Origin: Bacteroidota bacterium
GTDB lineage: Bacteria; Bacteroidota; Bacteroidia; J057; JAJTIE01
Direction: 5' to 3'
Assembly (NCBI GenBank): GCA_021300195.1
Contig: JAJTIE010000001.1
Span: 1-64,000, forward strand
Length of the DNA: 64,000 nucleotides
Of the stretch, positions 53,133 to 61,390 are shown piece by piece. The notes under the pieces were generated by a model. The model ran no database searches and was not told where the DNA came from. It saw only the letters and a program-made list of their open reading frames with translations. Every line of letters begins with the position of its first letter. The first letter of the stretch is position 1. The position numbers and the translations under genes are program-made.

Positions 53133-54833
53133 TTAGTCTGAATGGCACAGGTCGCACCGCCCACAGTTGGTTGTCAGTTCCTCGCCAAAGTAGGCCGATA
53201 TCTGCCGCTGGCGGCACAGGGTGGTATTGGCCGCATAGTCCAGCACGGCCTGCAGCCGCACCTCGGCCTGGTGCCGCCGGTGCGCGTATGCCTGCCAGGC
53301 GGGGTCGGTATCCACCAGGGGGGTGTAGGGCCGCAGGAAGCGCAGGCCCGGCCCCTGGGCACCAGGCAGGTAGTGTAGCACACCCAGTGCATCCAGCCGG
53401 ATCAGCAGGGTTTCGGTTTCAGCCTTGCTCTGTTCGCAGGCTTTGGCCAGGGCCTTTAGCTCCAGCGGCAGGGGCCGCTCAAACAGCTCGCCGCCCAGCA
53501 GGCGCAGCAGCCCGTCCAGCGTAGGCAGGTATTGTGGGTATTCCAGCTTCCACTGTGTCAGGCGGGTGGCAGCCATCCGAAACTGCACCTGGGGGTTAGG
53601 CCCCGCCTGCTCCTGGTAGGCCAGGTAGCCCTGCTGTGCCAGGGCCTGCAGGCCAGCGTGGCAGGCCAGCTGGGGCAGATCGGCCTGCAGGCTTATCAGC
53701 TCCCAGTCCAGCGGGTAGTCCCTTGCGGGGGCCTGCACATTGGATATCCGGTAGTGGGCGCACAGGGCCTCGTACAGGGCCTGCACCTGCTCAACGGGCG
53801 GATGCTGCATGTGCAGAAACTGCCACATACGTGCGGGCTCATCCGGGCCCAGTAGGGCAATGGCCCGGGCGGGCAGCTGGTCTCGGCCTGCGCGTCCGGC
53901 CTCCTGGTAGTAGCTCTCCAGCTCGGCGGGCAGCTGCCAGTGCACCACGGTGCGTACATCGGGCTTGTCTATCCCCATGCCAAAGGCCGTGGTGGCGCAC
54001 AGGATGGGCAGCTCGTTGCGCATCCAGGCCTGCTGTAGCTCGCTGCGCCGTGCTGCAGCCAGCCCGGCATGGTAGGCCTCGGCCCTGTAGCCCTGTGCCT
54101 GCAGGTAGCGGGCGGCCTGCTCGGCTCCCTTTCGGCTGCGCACATACACCAGGGCGCACTCGTCTGGCCGCAGTAGCGCCGGCAGGGCCTGGGCTTTGTG
54201 CTCGGTATACTGTAGGGCAAAGCTCAGGTTGGGGCGGGCAAAGCTCTGCAGGTGCACCCGGGGCTTGCGTAGCTGCAGCTGGCGGGCTATGTCTCGGCGC
54301 ACCTCGGCGGTGGCGGTGGCGGTCAGTGCCAGCACGGGTGCCTGCAGGTAGGGGCGTATCTGCTGCACCTTGCGGTAGGCGGGCCGGAAGTCGTAGCCCC
54401 ACTGGCTGATGCAGTGGGCCTCGTCTACGGCCAGCAGGCGGATGGGCAGCTGGGGCAGCAGCTGGCGCATCAGCTGGCTATCCAGCCGCTCCGGGCTCAT
54501 GTACAAGAACCGGTAGTGCCCACCCAGACAGTCGTTCAGCCGCGCCCAGGTTTCTTCCGGGCTTAGCTGGCTATTGATGGCGGTGGCGGGTATGCCGCGC
54601 CGTAGCAGGTCGGCTACCTGGTCTTCCATCAGGGCAATCAGGGGGCTGATAACCAGGGTAAGGCCCTCAAGCACCAGGCCACTTAGCTGGTAGGTCAGGC
54701 TCTTGCCGCCGCCGGTGGGCAGCACCGCCAGGGTATCCTGGCCCTGTAGCACGCTCAGGATAATCTCCTTTTGCAGGGGGCGGAAGTGGGGGTAGCCCCA
54801 GTACTGGTGCAGCAGCTGATCCAGGGCTTGCAT
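53133..54833 (-). CDS. recQ: RecQ-family ATP-dependent DNA helicase
   Basis: A 566-residue 3'-5' helicase for recombination and repair. Walker A is TGGGKS (40-45), Walker B VDEAH, with the RecQ aromatic loop following (WGYDFRPAYRKV), motif V TTAFGMGIDKPDVRTVVH and motif VI YYQEAGRAGRD. The C-terminal zinc site uses TTLCRQRQISAYFGE and NCGRCDLC. No HRDC domain follows, so it is the short RecQ form common in Bacteroidota; more than one recQ per genome is usual there. Confidence 0.94.
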   Translation of the reverse strand: MQALDQLLHQYWGYPHFRPLQKEIILSVLQGQDTLAVLPTGGGKSLTYQLSGLVLEGLTLVISPLIALMEDQVADLLRRGIPATAINSQLSPEETWARLNDCLGGHYRFLYMSPERLDSQLMRQLLPQLPIRLLAVDEAHCISQWGYDFRPAYRKVQQIRPYLQAPVLALTATATAEVRRDIARQLQLRKPRVHLQSFARPNLSFALQYTEHKAQALPALLRPDECALVYVRSRKGAEQAARYLQAQGYRAEAYHAGLAAARRSELQQAWMRNELPILCATTAFGMGIDKPDVRTVVHWQLPAELESYYQEAGRAGRDQLPARAIALLGPDEPARMWQFLHMQHPPVEQVQALYEALCAHYRISNVQAPARDYPLDWELISLQADLPQLACHAGLQALAQQGYLAYQEQAGPNPQVQFRMAATRLTQWKLEYPQYLPTLDGLLRLLGGELFERPLPLELKALAKACEQSKAETETLLIRLDALGVLHYLPGAQGPGLRFLRPYTPLVDTDPAWQAYAHRRHQAEVRLQAVLDYAANTTLCRQRQISAYFGEELTTNCGRCDLCHSD

Positions 54834-54842
54834 GGCAGCAAG

Positions 54843-56078
54843 TTACGTCCTGCGTGGGGGCAACGCCAGCATGCGCGCGTATTCTTCGCTGTATTTTTGG
54901 CAGCCTGCTTCCAGGCTATAGTATTGCACCGCATACTGCCGCAGGGTAGCTGCGCCTGCCCGCTCGGCCTCCAGCCGGGCTGCATAGGGGGCTATCTCAG
55001 CCGGGCTGAGCCCCAGGGGCATGGATACACCACTACCCGGGTGTGTGGCCAGTATCTGGTCTACATCGCCCACGCCGCTGGTGGAGAGTACCGGCAGGCC
55101 CATGGCCCAGTATTCACCCAGCTTGGTGGGGCTGCTGCCCAGGCTGCTGTACAGGGGGCGGTATACAAACAGGCCTACATCGGCAGCAGCCAGGTAGCGG
55201 TGCACCTGGTGGTAGCGCACGCTGGCCACGGTTACCGCCTGGTCTGGCAGGCCATAGGCACGATAGGCGGCCTGTGCCTCCTCGGCCGGAGTCTTGGTCA
55301 GCAGCAGCAGGTGCGCATCGGGCCGCTGCAGCCGGATGCCCTGAAAAATATCGAATACCTCGCGCACCGGATAGTTGCCACCCAGGCTGCCGCTGTTTAT
55401 CACCACATACTGCTCTGCCGATATGCCGTATTGTGCCCGTATGGCCAGCCTATCTGCCAGGGTGGGCGGCGGGAAGCTGCGAAAGTCTACACAGGTGGGC
55501 ACTACCAGGATGTCTTCGGGCAGGCGGTAGCCCAGCCGCACAATCTCGTCTCGGCCGGCGTAAGTGAGGCTTACGGTAAGGTCGCTTTTGCTGAAAAAGA
55601 GTCGCTCCTTCTGTTTGAAATAACGATACACGGGCCGGAAGAGGGGCGAACGCCAGGCCCCGGACTCCAGCCGCTGGTCGGGCCACCAGCCCCGCATGTC
55701 GAAGATGAACCGGGCTCCCCACTTCTTCTGGGCCCGCAGGCCTAGCAGTGCGGGCAGGTAGCTGCGGCAGTGCACCAGCTGAAAAGGGTGCTGCGCCCAC
55801 AGGCTACGGACCAGCTGCCAGCCCGCGCGCTGGTCTCTCAGGGTGCCCAGTATGGGTGGGCGGTTGTGGTAGGGCAGGGGGTGCCAGTGGATGCCAGTGC
55901 CCTCCAGCAGGCCTAGCACGTGCGCGCGCTCCTGCTCGTAGTACTCGGGCTTTTCGAAGCTGATGAGGTGGAACTGATAGCCGTATGTGGCCAATACGCG
56001 CAGATAAGCCAGCACCTGGCTCTGGCCCAGTGCCTCGGTCATGCCATCGGTGGAGATATAGAGGACGCGATTGGGCAT
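54843..56078 (-). CDS. GT4-like glycosyltransferase
   Basis: A 411-residue GT-B fold enzyme. The N-terminal domain begins VLYISTDGMTEALGQSQVLAYL; the C-terminal nucleotide-sugar site shows NSGSLGGNYPVREVFDIF, VGLFVYRPLYSSLGSSPTKLGEYWAMGLPVL. The SPTKLGEYWA segment is the E-containing donor motif. Substrate unknown; surface polysaccharide or glycan assembly is likely. It is 9 bp from recQ on the same strand but seems unrelated in function. Confidence 0.87.
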   Translation of the reverse strand: MPNRVLYISTDGMTEALGQSQVLAYLRVLATYGYQFHLISFEKPEYYEQERAHVLGLLEGTGIHWHPLPYHNRPPILGTLRDQRAGWQLVRSLWAQHPFQLVHCRSYLPALLGLRAQKKWGARFIFDMRGWWPDQRLESGAWRSPLFRPVYRYFKQKERLFFSKSDLTVSLTYAGRDEIVRLGYRLPEDILVVPTCVDFRSFPPPTLADRLAIRAQYGISAEQYVVINSGSLGGNYPVREVFDIFQGIRLQRPDAHLLLLTKTPAEEAQAAYRAYGLPDQAVTVASVRYHQVHRYLAAADVGLFVYRPLYSSLGSSPTKLGEYWAMGLPVLSTSGVGDVDQILATHPGSGVSMPLGLSPAEIAPYAARLEAERAGAATLRQYAVQYYSLEAGCQKYSEEYARMLALPPRRT

Positions 56079-56112
56079 GTTAAAATCCCTGAGGTTTAGC
56101 CGATTGTGGTAC

Positions 56113-57195
56113 TTAGTTTACGGGATTGGGGTAGGAAAAGGTGTGCTGCGTAGCCTGCTGCACCAGCCTACGCCACTCGGCCAGCTCGGCATGGCCGGGC
56201 TTTCGGGTGCCAAACATCTGCAGGATGAGCGCCTCTTGTGCGTCATACAGCTCGATAGAGGTTACCAGGCCGTCTTGGGTGGGCTTTAGCACCAGCCAAG
56301 CCTGGGCCACGAGGTCGGTGCGCAGGTGCAGGTTGAAGCCGGGGTCCATCACATTAAACCACCCCTCCATGGGCACAATGCGCCGGATGGGGCCGGTGTG
56401 GATGGCAATCACCCCGGGGTTTCCTACAAAGAACATAACCGGCACCGCCTGGTCTGCCGCCCCTGTAGCAGCCTGATAAAATCCCTCGGGGGTAATGGGG
56501 AAGGCAAAGCGACCCTGGGCGATCCGCAGGGCCTGCAGCCGGCCTACCCCGTGTGCCCTGAGCAGCTGGAAGAAGTCGTGCGTGTCTTGCAGCTGAGCCC
56601 AGCCTGCCAGCAGGGCTTCGGCTTCCACCTCGGCATCCGGGCGGGCGGGCACCGGCGGGGGTGCGGCAGCTGGCTGCAGGCTCCGCGCCTGCTGCGGGTG
56701 CCGAAATCGATCTACCAGTGCCTGCCAGGCAGCCTGGTGCTCGGGCTGGCGCGCATATACCTTGTGCAGGGCATTCCCCTGCGCGTCAAAGAACTGCAGG
56801 CTAGAGGTCATCTGCCCGTGTATGGGCAGCTGGCAGGCGTAGCCGTGGGCCCAGTGCTGCATAAAGAGCCGCAGGTCTATGTGTGGCCCTACCACCTGGC
56901 CCACCTGCCCCATGAAGCTGGGGGAGGCATAGGTGCCCACCTTTTCTATCACAGCGGCCTCATTCCGTGTCAGGGCCATTGCCTCGCCCAGGCCTGGCAG
57001 GGCAGCCACCACCTCTTTCCAGTCGGTAGCTAGCAGGCGCACAGCCTGCCCACCCACCTGGGTGGCCAGCAGCTGGGCCTCGCTTACCCCCAGCGTATCG
57101 GCAGCATCGCGTATGCGCAGGCGCGTATTTGCAGCTGCCAGCTGTTGCCAGGCGGCTGCCAGCTGGTTGGGGTCGGGGGATAGGGGGGTAGCCAT
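56113..57195 (-). CDS. hmuS: HmuS/HemS-like hemin-handling protein
   Basis: A 360-residue cytoplasmic protein built of two HemS/HmuS-type repeats (about 10-165 and 190-355). Each contains the expected heme-pocket segment: SLQFFDAQGNALHKVY in the first and TSIELYDAQEALILQMF in the second. IHTGPIRRIVPMEGWFNVMDPGFNLHL is diagnostic of the second repeat. The family carries or degrades imported heme. Neighbouring genes are unrelated (glycosyltransferase; RM cassette), so the heme genes here are dispersed. Confidence 0.92.
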   Translation of the reverse strand: MATPLSPDPNQLAAAWQQLAAANTRLRIRDAADTLGVSEAQLLATQVGGQAVRLLATDWKEVVAALPGLGEAMALTRNEAAVIEKVGTYASPSFMGQVGQVVGPHIDLRLFMQHWAHGYACQLPIHGQMTSSLQFFDAQGNALHKVYARQPEHQAAWQALVDRFRHPQQARSLQPAAAPPPVPARPDAEVEAEALLAGWAQLQDTHDFFQLLRAHGVGRLQALRIAQGRFAFPITPEGFYQAATGAADQAVPVMFFVGNPGVIAIHTGPIRRIVPMEGWFNVMDPGFNLHLRTDLVAQAWLVLKPTQDGLVTSIELYDAQEALILQMFGTRKPGHAELAEWRRLVQQATQHTFSYPNPVN

Positions 57196-57276
57196 ACACT
57201 AAGGAAATTATAGCTCAAAAGATGAATCTTGAAGAAGCATTAATTACTCAGAATTCTCTATACTGATTTTGGTCGG

Positions 57277-58107
57277 CTAGTTATTGATGGCGAATAGAAT
57301 TTTAAGCCAATCTATTTCGCTATCAAAATCAAGATCATATTTCTCCTGGAGCTCATATTTTAGTCGTTCCGGAGCATTCCGGACAATTTTTGCCACATCC
57401 TCATTAGAACTTAATACCTTTGACGAACCAACTTGGGTTCCCTCTAGTACCCACTCTTGGGTTCTTTCCTCACCCCCGTTTAGCCAAGACCAAAAATCCT
57501 TTCCTGCCAAAACCCGGACATAGTCTAGAACTACAAATTGTGATTGTTGCCTTGGATTTATACCCCTTAATATCTCATACTTGTTAGTAAGTGAGGATTC
57601 ATTTCCATAAAATACACCAACAACAATTTCTTTTCCATATAAATTAAAATCTCCTATCTGCTTGAAAGCACTATATAAGCTATGGGCAGATGCATCCTGT
57701 ATAGTCCAAGGTCCAGCCTTAACAGATAATAAACACCAGTCAGTATCAGAGTGGGGATTTACAATGTGATCAATCTCATTATAGGCAGAGCTATTCATTT
57801 TCCTTTTTCTCCTTTGAACAGAGTCAAGTTTTATAGTGCCAAAAACATTGGGTAATATTTTCTCATCAATGGTTTTTCCAAAACTAGTTGCATGTCCTGA
57901 AGCCATATGACTTATGAATAGGAAATTAGCTAAGTCGTCTAGATTTTTTAATTCATGGATATCCCTTAATGCAGACATCAGAAAGGGATTTATATTAAGA
58001 AAGGAACTGATTTCCTTCTCAAGCTTTCGAATTCTTCTTATCAACAAGGCTTCTATTTCAATGGCGACCTTGTTTACAACTTCTTCCTTGTTCTTCTTGG
58101 TATTCAT
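57277..58107 (-). CDS. Type II restriction endonuclease, EcoO109I-like
   Basis: A 276-residue protein that pairs with the upstream cytosine methylase. Features I recall for the EcoO109I/PmeII group are NINPFLMSALRDIH, SGHATSFGKTIDEKILPNVFG, EIDHIV (D113) and LLSVKAGPWTIQ (S128, K130), the PD-(D/E)XK core with Ser at the usual Glu position. It starts at ATG 58107, overlapping the methylase stop by 4 bp, the common methylase-first order. The DNA is A+T-rich and contrasts sharply with hmuS upstream and galE downstream, which suggests horizontal gain of the whole pair. Recognition site is not deducible. Confidence 0.82.
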   Translation of the reverse strand: MNTKKNKEEVVNKVAIEIEALLIRRIRKLEKEISSFLNINPFLMSALRDIHELKNLDDLANFLFISHMASGHATSFGKTIDEKILPNVFGTIKLDSVQRRKRKMNSSAYNEIDHIVNPHSDTDWCLLSVKAGPWTIQDASAHSLYSAFKQIGDFNLYGKEIVVGVFYGNESSLTNKYEILRGINPRQQSQFVVLDYVRVLAGKDFWSWLNGGEERTQEWVLEGTQVGSSKVLSSNEDVAKIVRNAPERLKYELQEKYDLDFDSEIDWLKILFAINN

Positions 58108-59276
58108 TTTATTGGTTGCTGAGAAGAAAGATAAGGGCTACCAGAATATACTTTACCAGCTTTGTAGTATTGCCTTGTCCTCACGTGCGGTCTTATATGA
58201 ATAATTTCGTGATTGTCCATTTTAGATCTAAGCTTGGTACTTTTGCTTATATTCTGAATTGCAATTCCAGCCATTTTTCCAAGTACAACTGGAACAGCAT
58301 TCCCGATTTGTCTATATTTCTCAGCAGGTGTCCCTATAAACTTCCAATGGCTTGGGAATGTTTGTATCGCGGAACACTCACCAACTGTTAATGCTCTAAT
58401 TTGCTTTGGATGGCACATGCTTGTACTGGCATGATTTGGCATAGTTACTATTGTAGGTGCTGGTGAATCCATTGATAAGCGTCTCCAATAAGCAGATCTT
58501 CCGCCCTTTAGATACCAAGATTTACCCATGGATTCCTTTTGAATATCAATTGGCATGCTGCGCCAATTGCCTCCCTCTGGAACATATGATAAGTATTTTT
58601 TTTTTCTTTCAGAAAAATCCATAATATCAGAGTCTGGATCCTTGAAATCTATTAAAACATCACCTAGATTTCTAAAATATTTTTGATTTTCATTTGGTTT
58701 GTCGCTATGCGTAGGAGATGGAAATTCGGCCTTTTTATTTAGCCTATTTCCTATCATTATAATTCTCTCTCGAATTTGAGGTGCTCCATAATTTACGGCA
58801 TTAACAAAGAATGTATCGACTACGTAACCGATTGATATTATCTTTTCAATTAACATATCATACAAAGATTTTTTGCCATTTTCTGTTTCAACTATCATAG
58901 AATGAAGTCCCCTTACATTTTCCATTATGAAATATTCAGGATTGATTTCTTCCACAATTCTTAGAAACTCAAAAACCAATTTCCCTCTTAAATCTTTAAT
59001 TCCCTTTCTTCTACCTATGATACTAAATGCTTGACACGGAGGCCCACCAACTACTATATTTATATTTGACCTATCAGATATTCCAATTTTAGAAAGAATA
59101 TAATTGCCTTTTAATGTTGAAATATCTTCTCTAATTACGGGCAAATCAGGTCGATTATTATTAATTGTTTTTACTGCTGAAGAATCAAGTTCTACGCAAC
59201 ACATAATCTCTATACCAGCTTGTTCTAGACCTAGATCTAGGCCCATGGCACCTGAAAAGAGTGAAATAGCTTTCAT
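58104..59276 (-). CDS. C5-cytosine DNA methyltransferase
   Basis: A 390-residue modification enzyme with all ordered motifs: I LFSGAMGLDLGL (6-17), IV GGPPCQAFS with catalytic C81, VI ENVRG (E119), VIII QIRERI (167-172), and X RQIGNAVPVVLGK (322-334). The target-recognition region lies about 185-300. It protects DNA from the endonuclease gene that overlaps its end. The gene is A+T-rich, has its own consensus promoter, and forms a two-gene restriction-modification operon. Confidence 0.95.
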   Translation of the reverse strand: MKAISLFSGAMGLDLGLEQAGIEIMCCVELDSSAVKTINNNRPDLPVIREDISTLKGNYILSKIGISDRSNINIVVGGPPCQAFSIIGRRKGIKDLRGKLVFEFLRIVEEINPEYFIMENVRGLHSMIVETENGKKSLYDMLIEKIISIGYVVDTFFVNAVNYGAPQIRERIIMIGNRLNKKAEFPSPTHSDKPNENQKYFRNLGDVLIDFKDPDSDIMDFSERKKKYLSYVPEGGNWRSMPIDIQKESMGKSWYLKGGRSAYWRRLSMDSPAPTIVTMPNHASTSMCHPKQIRALTVGECSAIQTFPSHWKFIGTPAEKYRQIGNAVPVVLGKMAGIAIQNISKSTKLRSKMDNHEIIHIRPHVRTRQYYKAGKVYSGSPYLSSQQPIK

Positions 59277-59314
59277 GGTTATGATTTTATAAAATTAAAA
59301 TCTGGCATGGAAAA

Positions 59315-59345
59315 CAAATTTAATAGCATAAAATAGAGTTGGCAA
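59315..59345 (-). promoter_or_regulatory. Promoter of the restriction-modification operon
   Basis: On the minus strand, TTG (59343-59345), a 20-nt spacer and TAAATTTG (59315-59322) match the Bacteroidota consensus and lie 38 bp before the methylase start. No controller-protein gene was found. Confidence 0.65.
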
Positions 59346-59455
59346 GGTATCAGCATCAATTTTCTGTCAAAAGAAGAAGTCTGGTTAAACTCCAGAAAAT
59401 ATCTCTTCCGAGCCCTTAATGGAGCAAGCTTGCGAGGGGTGATCAGCAAACGGGC

Positions 59456-60490
59456 CTAGCCGTGGGCATCCAGCTGCTGCTGCCAGGCCCAGGCATGGCG
59501 CAGGGCATCTGCCAGGCCATACCGGTGGCGCCACTGTAGCTGCTGTTGGGCTTTGCTTACATCGGCAAAGATGGCCGCTACATCTCCAGGCCTGCGCGTA
59601 CCCAGCCGGTGGGGTACGGCCAGGTTGTTCACCCTTTCGAATGTGCGGATGAGCTCCAGCACACTGGCACCCTGCCCGGTGCCAATGTTGAAGGTATAGG
59701 TGCCGACATCATGCTGCTGCAGGTGGCGCAGTGCGGCTACGTGGGCTTCGGCCAGGTCCACCACATGTATGTAGTCGCGTACGCAGCTGCCATCGGGCGT
59801 ATCATAGTCGGTGCCAAATACGGTAAGCGGAGGGCGCAGGCCTGCCACGGCCTGTGTAAGAAAGGGAACCAGGTTATTGGGCACATTCAGGGGTAGTTCT
59901 CCCAGCATGCCACTGGGGTGCGCCCCAATGGGGTTGAAATAGCGCAGGATGCTCACCCTTAGTTCCGGCAGCTCCAGGCGGGCATCTTTCAGCATCTGCT
60001 CGCACACCTGCTTGGTATAGCCATACACGGATGCGGCTGGCTTTATCGGGCTTTCTTCCGTTACGGGCAGCGCATCTGGCTGGCCATACACCGTGCAGCT
60101 GCTGCTGAATACCAGCTGCGTTATCTGTAACCTTCGGCACCAGCGCAGCACGGTGGTGCAGCTCTCCAGGTTGTTCTGGTAGTATTTTATGGGCTCCTGC
60201 ATGCTCTCGCCCACGGCCTTGTAGGCTGCAAAGTGGATGAGGCCATGGATGGGCCCCAGCTCTTGCAGTTCATTCAGCCCAGCCTCATAGTCCGTACAGT
60301 CCACATAGAAGAAAGTGGGGGTGTGCCCCATCAGGTGCGTAAGCCTGGAGATGACGCTGGGATCTCCGGTGCTGAAGTTGTCCAGGATAATCGGCTCATA
60401 GCCGGCCTCATTCAGGGCCAGCACCGTGTGGGAGCCAATATAGCCTGCCCCACCGGTTACAATCACCCTGGGCCTATCCGTGCGTGGCAT
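59456..60490 (-). CDS. galE: UDP-glucose 4-epimerase
   Basis: A 344-residue short-chain dehydrogenase/reductase that interconverts UDP-glucose and UDP-galactose. It has the NAD loop VTGGAGYIGSHT, the catalytic SSCTVYG region, the YGYTK pair (Tyr and Lys of YxxxK), and HRLGTRRPGDVAAIFADVSKA near the end. The start (60490) overlaps the folD stop by 17 bp, so translation is coupled although functions differ. Confidence 0.95.
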   Translation of the reverse strand: MPRTDRPRVIVTGGAGYIGSHTVLALNEAGYEPIILDNFSTGDPSVISRLTHLMGHTPTFFYVDCTDYEAGLNELQELGPIHGLIHFAAYKAVGESMQEPIKYYQNNLESCTTVLRWCRRLQITQLVFSSSCTVYGQPDALPVTEESPIKPAASVYGYTKQVCEQMLKDARLELPELRVSILRYFNPIGAHPSGMLGELPLNVPNNLVPFLTQAVAGLRPPLTVFGTDYDTPDGSCVRDYIHVVDLAEAHVAALRHLQQHDVGTYTFNIGTGQGASVLELIRTFERVNNLAVPHRLGTRRPGDVAAIFADVSKAQQQLQWRHRYGLADALRHAWAWQQQLDAHG

Positions 60491-61349
60491 GGTATACGTG
60501 GTAGGTGTTGAGCAGGAGCATGGCGCGTGTCATGGGTCCTACGCCGCCGGGTACTGGGGTAATGGCCTTTGCCTTGGGTGCCACCTGGTCGTACTGCACA
60601 TCCCCCACCAGGCGGAAGCCATTGGGGTGGCTGGCATCGGCCTTGCGGTGTATGCCTACGTCTATTACAACGGCTCCCTCCTTTACCATATCTGCCGATA
60701 TAAACTCCGGCTGGCCGGCGGCGGCTATCAGGATGTCGGCCTGGCGGGTATAGTGGCCCAGGTTTTGCGTATGGCTGTGGCAGAGGGTTACGGTACAGTT
60801 GCCCGGATTGCGGTTTCGGCTCATCAGCAGGGCCATGGGTGTGCCCACTATGTTGCTTCGGCCCACTACCACGCAGTGCTTGCCTTGCGTTTCTATCCCA
60901 TACCGCTGTAGCAGCTCTACTATCCCTGCCGGGGTGGCGGGCAGCAGGGCCTGCAGGCCCTTACTCATGCGGCCAATGTTTACCGGGTGGAAGCCATCCA
61001 CGTCTTTCTCGGGTGCAATAGCCTCTATAACAGCCACTTCGCTCAGGTGGGCGGGTAGGGGCAGCTGTACAATAAATCCGTCTATGCGGGCATCCTGGTT
61101 CAGCTCGGCTATAATGCCGAGCAGCTCGGCCTGGCTGATGGCGGCCTCCTTGTGGATGAGCGTGCTCTGGTAGCCCACCTGCTGGCAGTCTCGCACTTTG
61201 TGCGCCACATAGGTCTGGCTAGCGGGGTCTTCCCCGATCAAAACGGCCGCCAGATGCGGCGGACGCTTGCCCGCCTGCAAATGGCTTTGTACCTTTTCGG
61301 CCAGTTCTGCCAGGATGGCTTTACGTATCAAAGTTCCATTGAGGACCAT
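60474..61349 (-). CDS. folD: Bifunctional methylenetetrahydrofolate dehydrogenase/cyclohydrolase
   Basis: Interconverts 5,10-methylene-THF, 5,10-methenyl-THF and 10-formyl-THF. The 291-residue protein has the catalytic Y47/K51 pair (YVAHK), GFIVQLPLPAHL, PATPAGIVELL, the NADP site VVGRSNIVGTPMALLM and the end PVPGGVGPMTRAMLL. ATG 61349 gives the normal N-terminus; the open frame continues upstream into the intergenic region. A TATTTTTG box lies 4 bp before the ATG (61354-61361), hinting at a leaderless message. Confidence 0.96.
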   Translation of the reverse strand: MVLNGTLIRKAILAELAEKVQSHLQAGKRPPHLAAVLIGEDPASQTYVAHKVRDCQQVGYQSTLIHKEAAISQAELLGIIAELNQDARIDGFIVQLPLPAHLSEVAVIEAIAPEKDVDGFHPVNIGRMSKGLQALLPATPAGIVELLQRYGIETQGKHCVVVGRSNIVGTPMALLMSRNRNPGNCTVTLCHSHTQNLGHYTRQADILIAAAGQPEFISADMVKEGAVVIDVGIHRKADASHPNGFRLVGDVQYDQVAPKAKAITPVPGGVGPMTRAMLLLNTYHVYHATHG

Positions 61350-61390
61350 GGCACAAAAATAGGGGAATTCTTTCCCCCCTGACTGATGAG

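Noticed and set aside
57222-57266. Plus-strand mini-ORF starting ATGAATCTTGAAGAAGC
   Set aside because: Only 14 codons, no promoter and no similarity that I recognise. It is A+T-rich edge DNA of the restriction-modification cassette.
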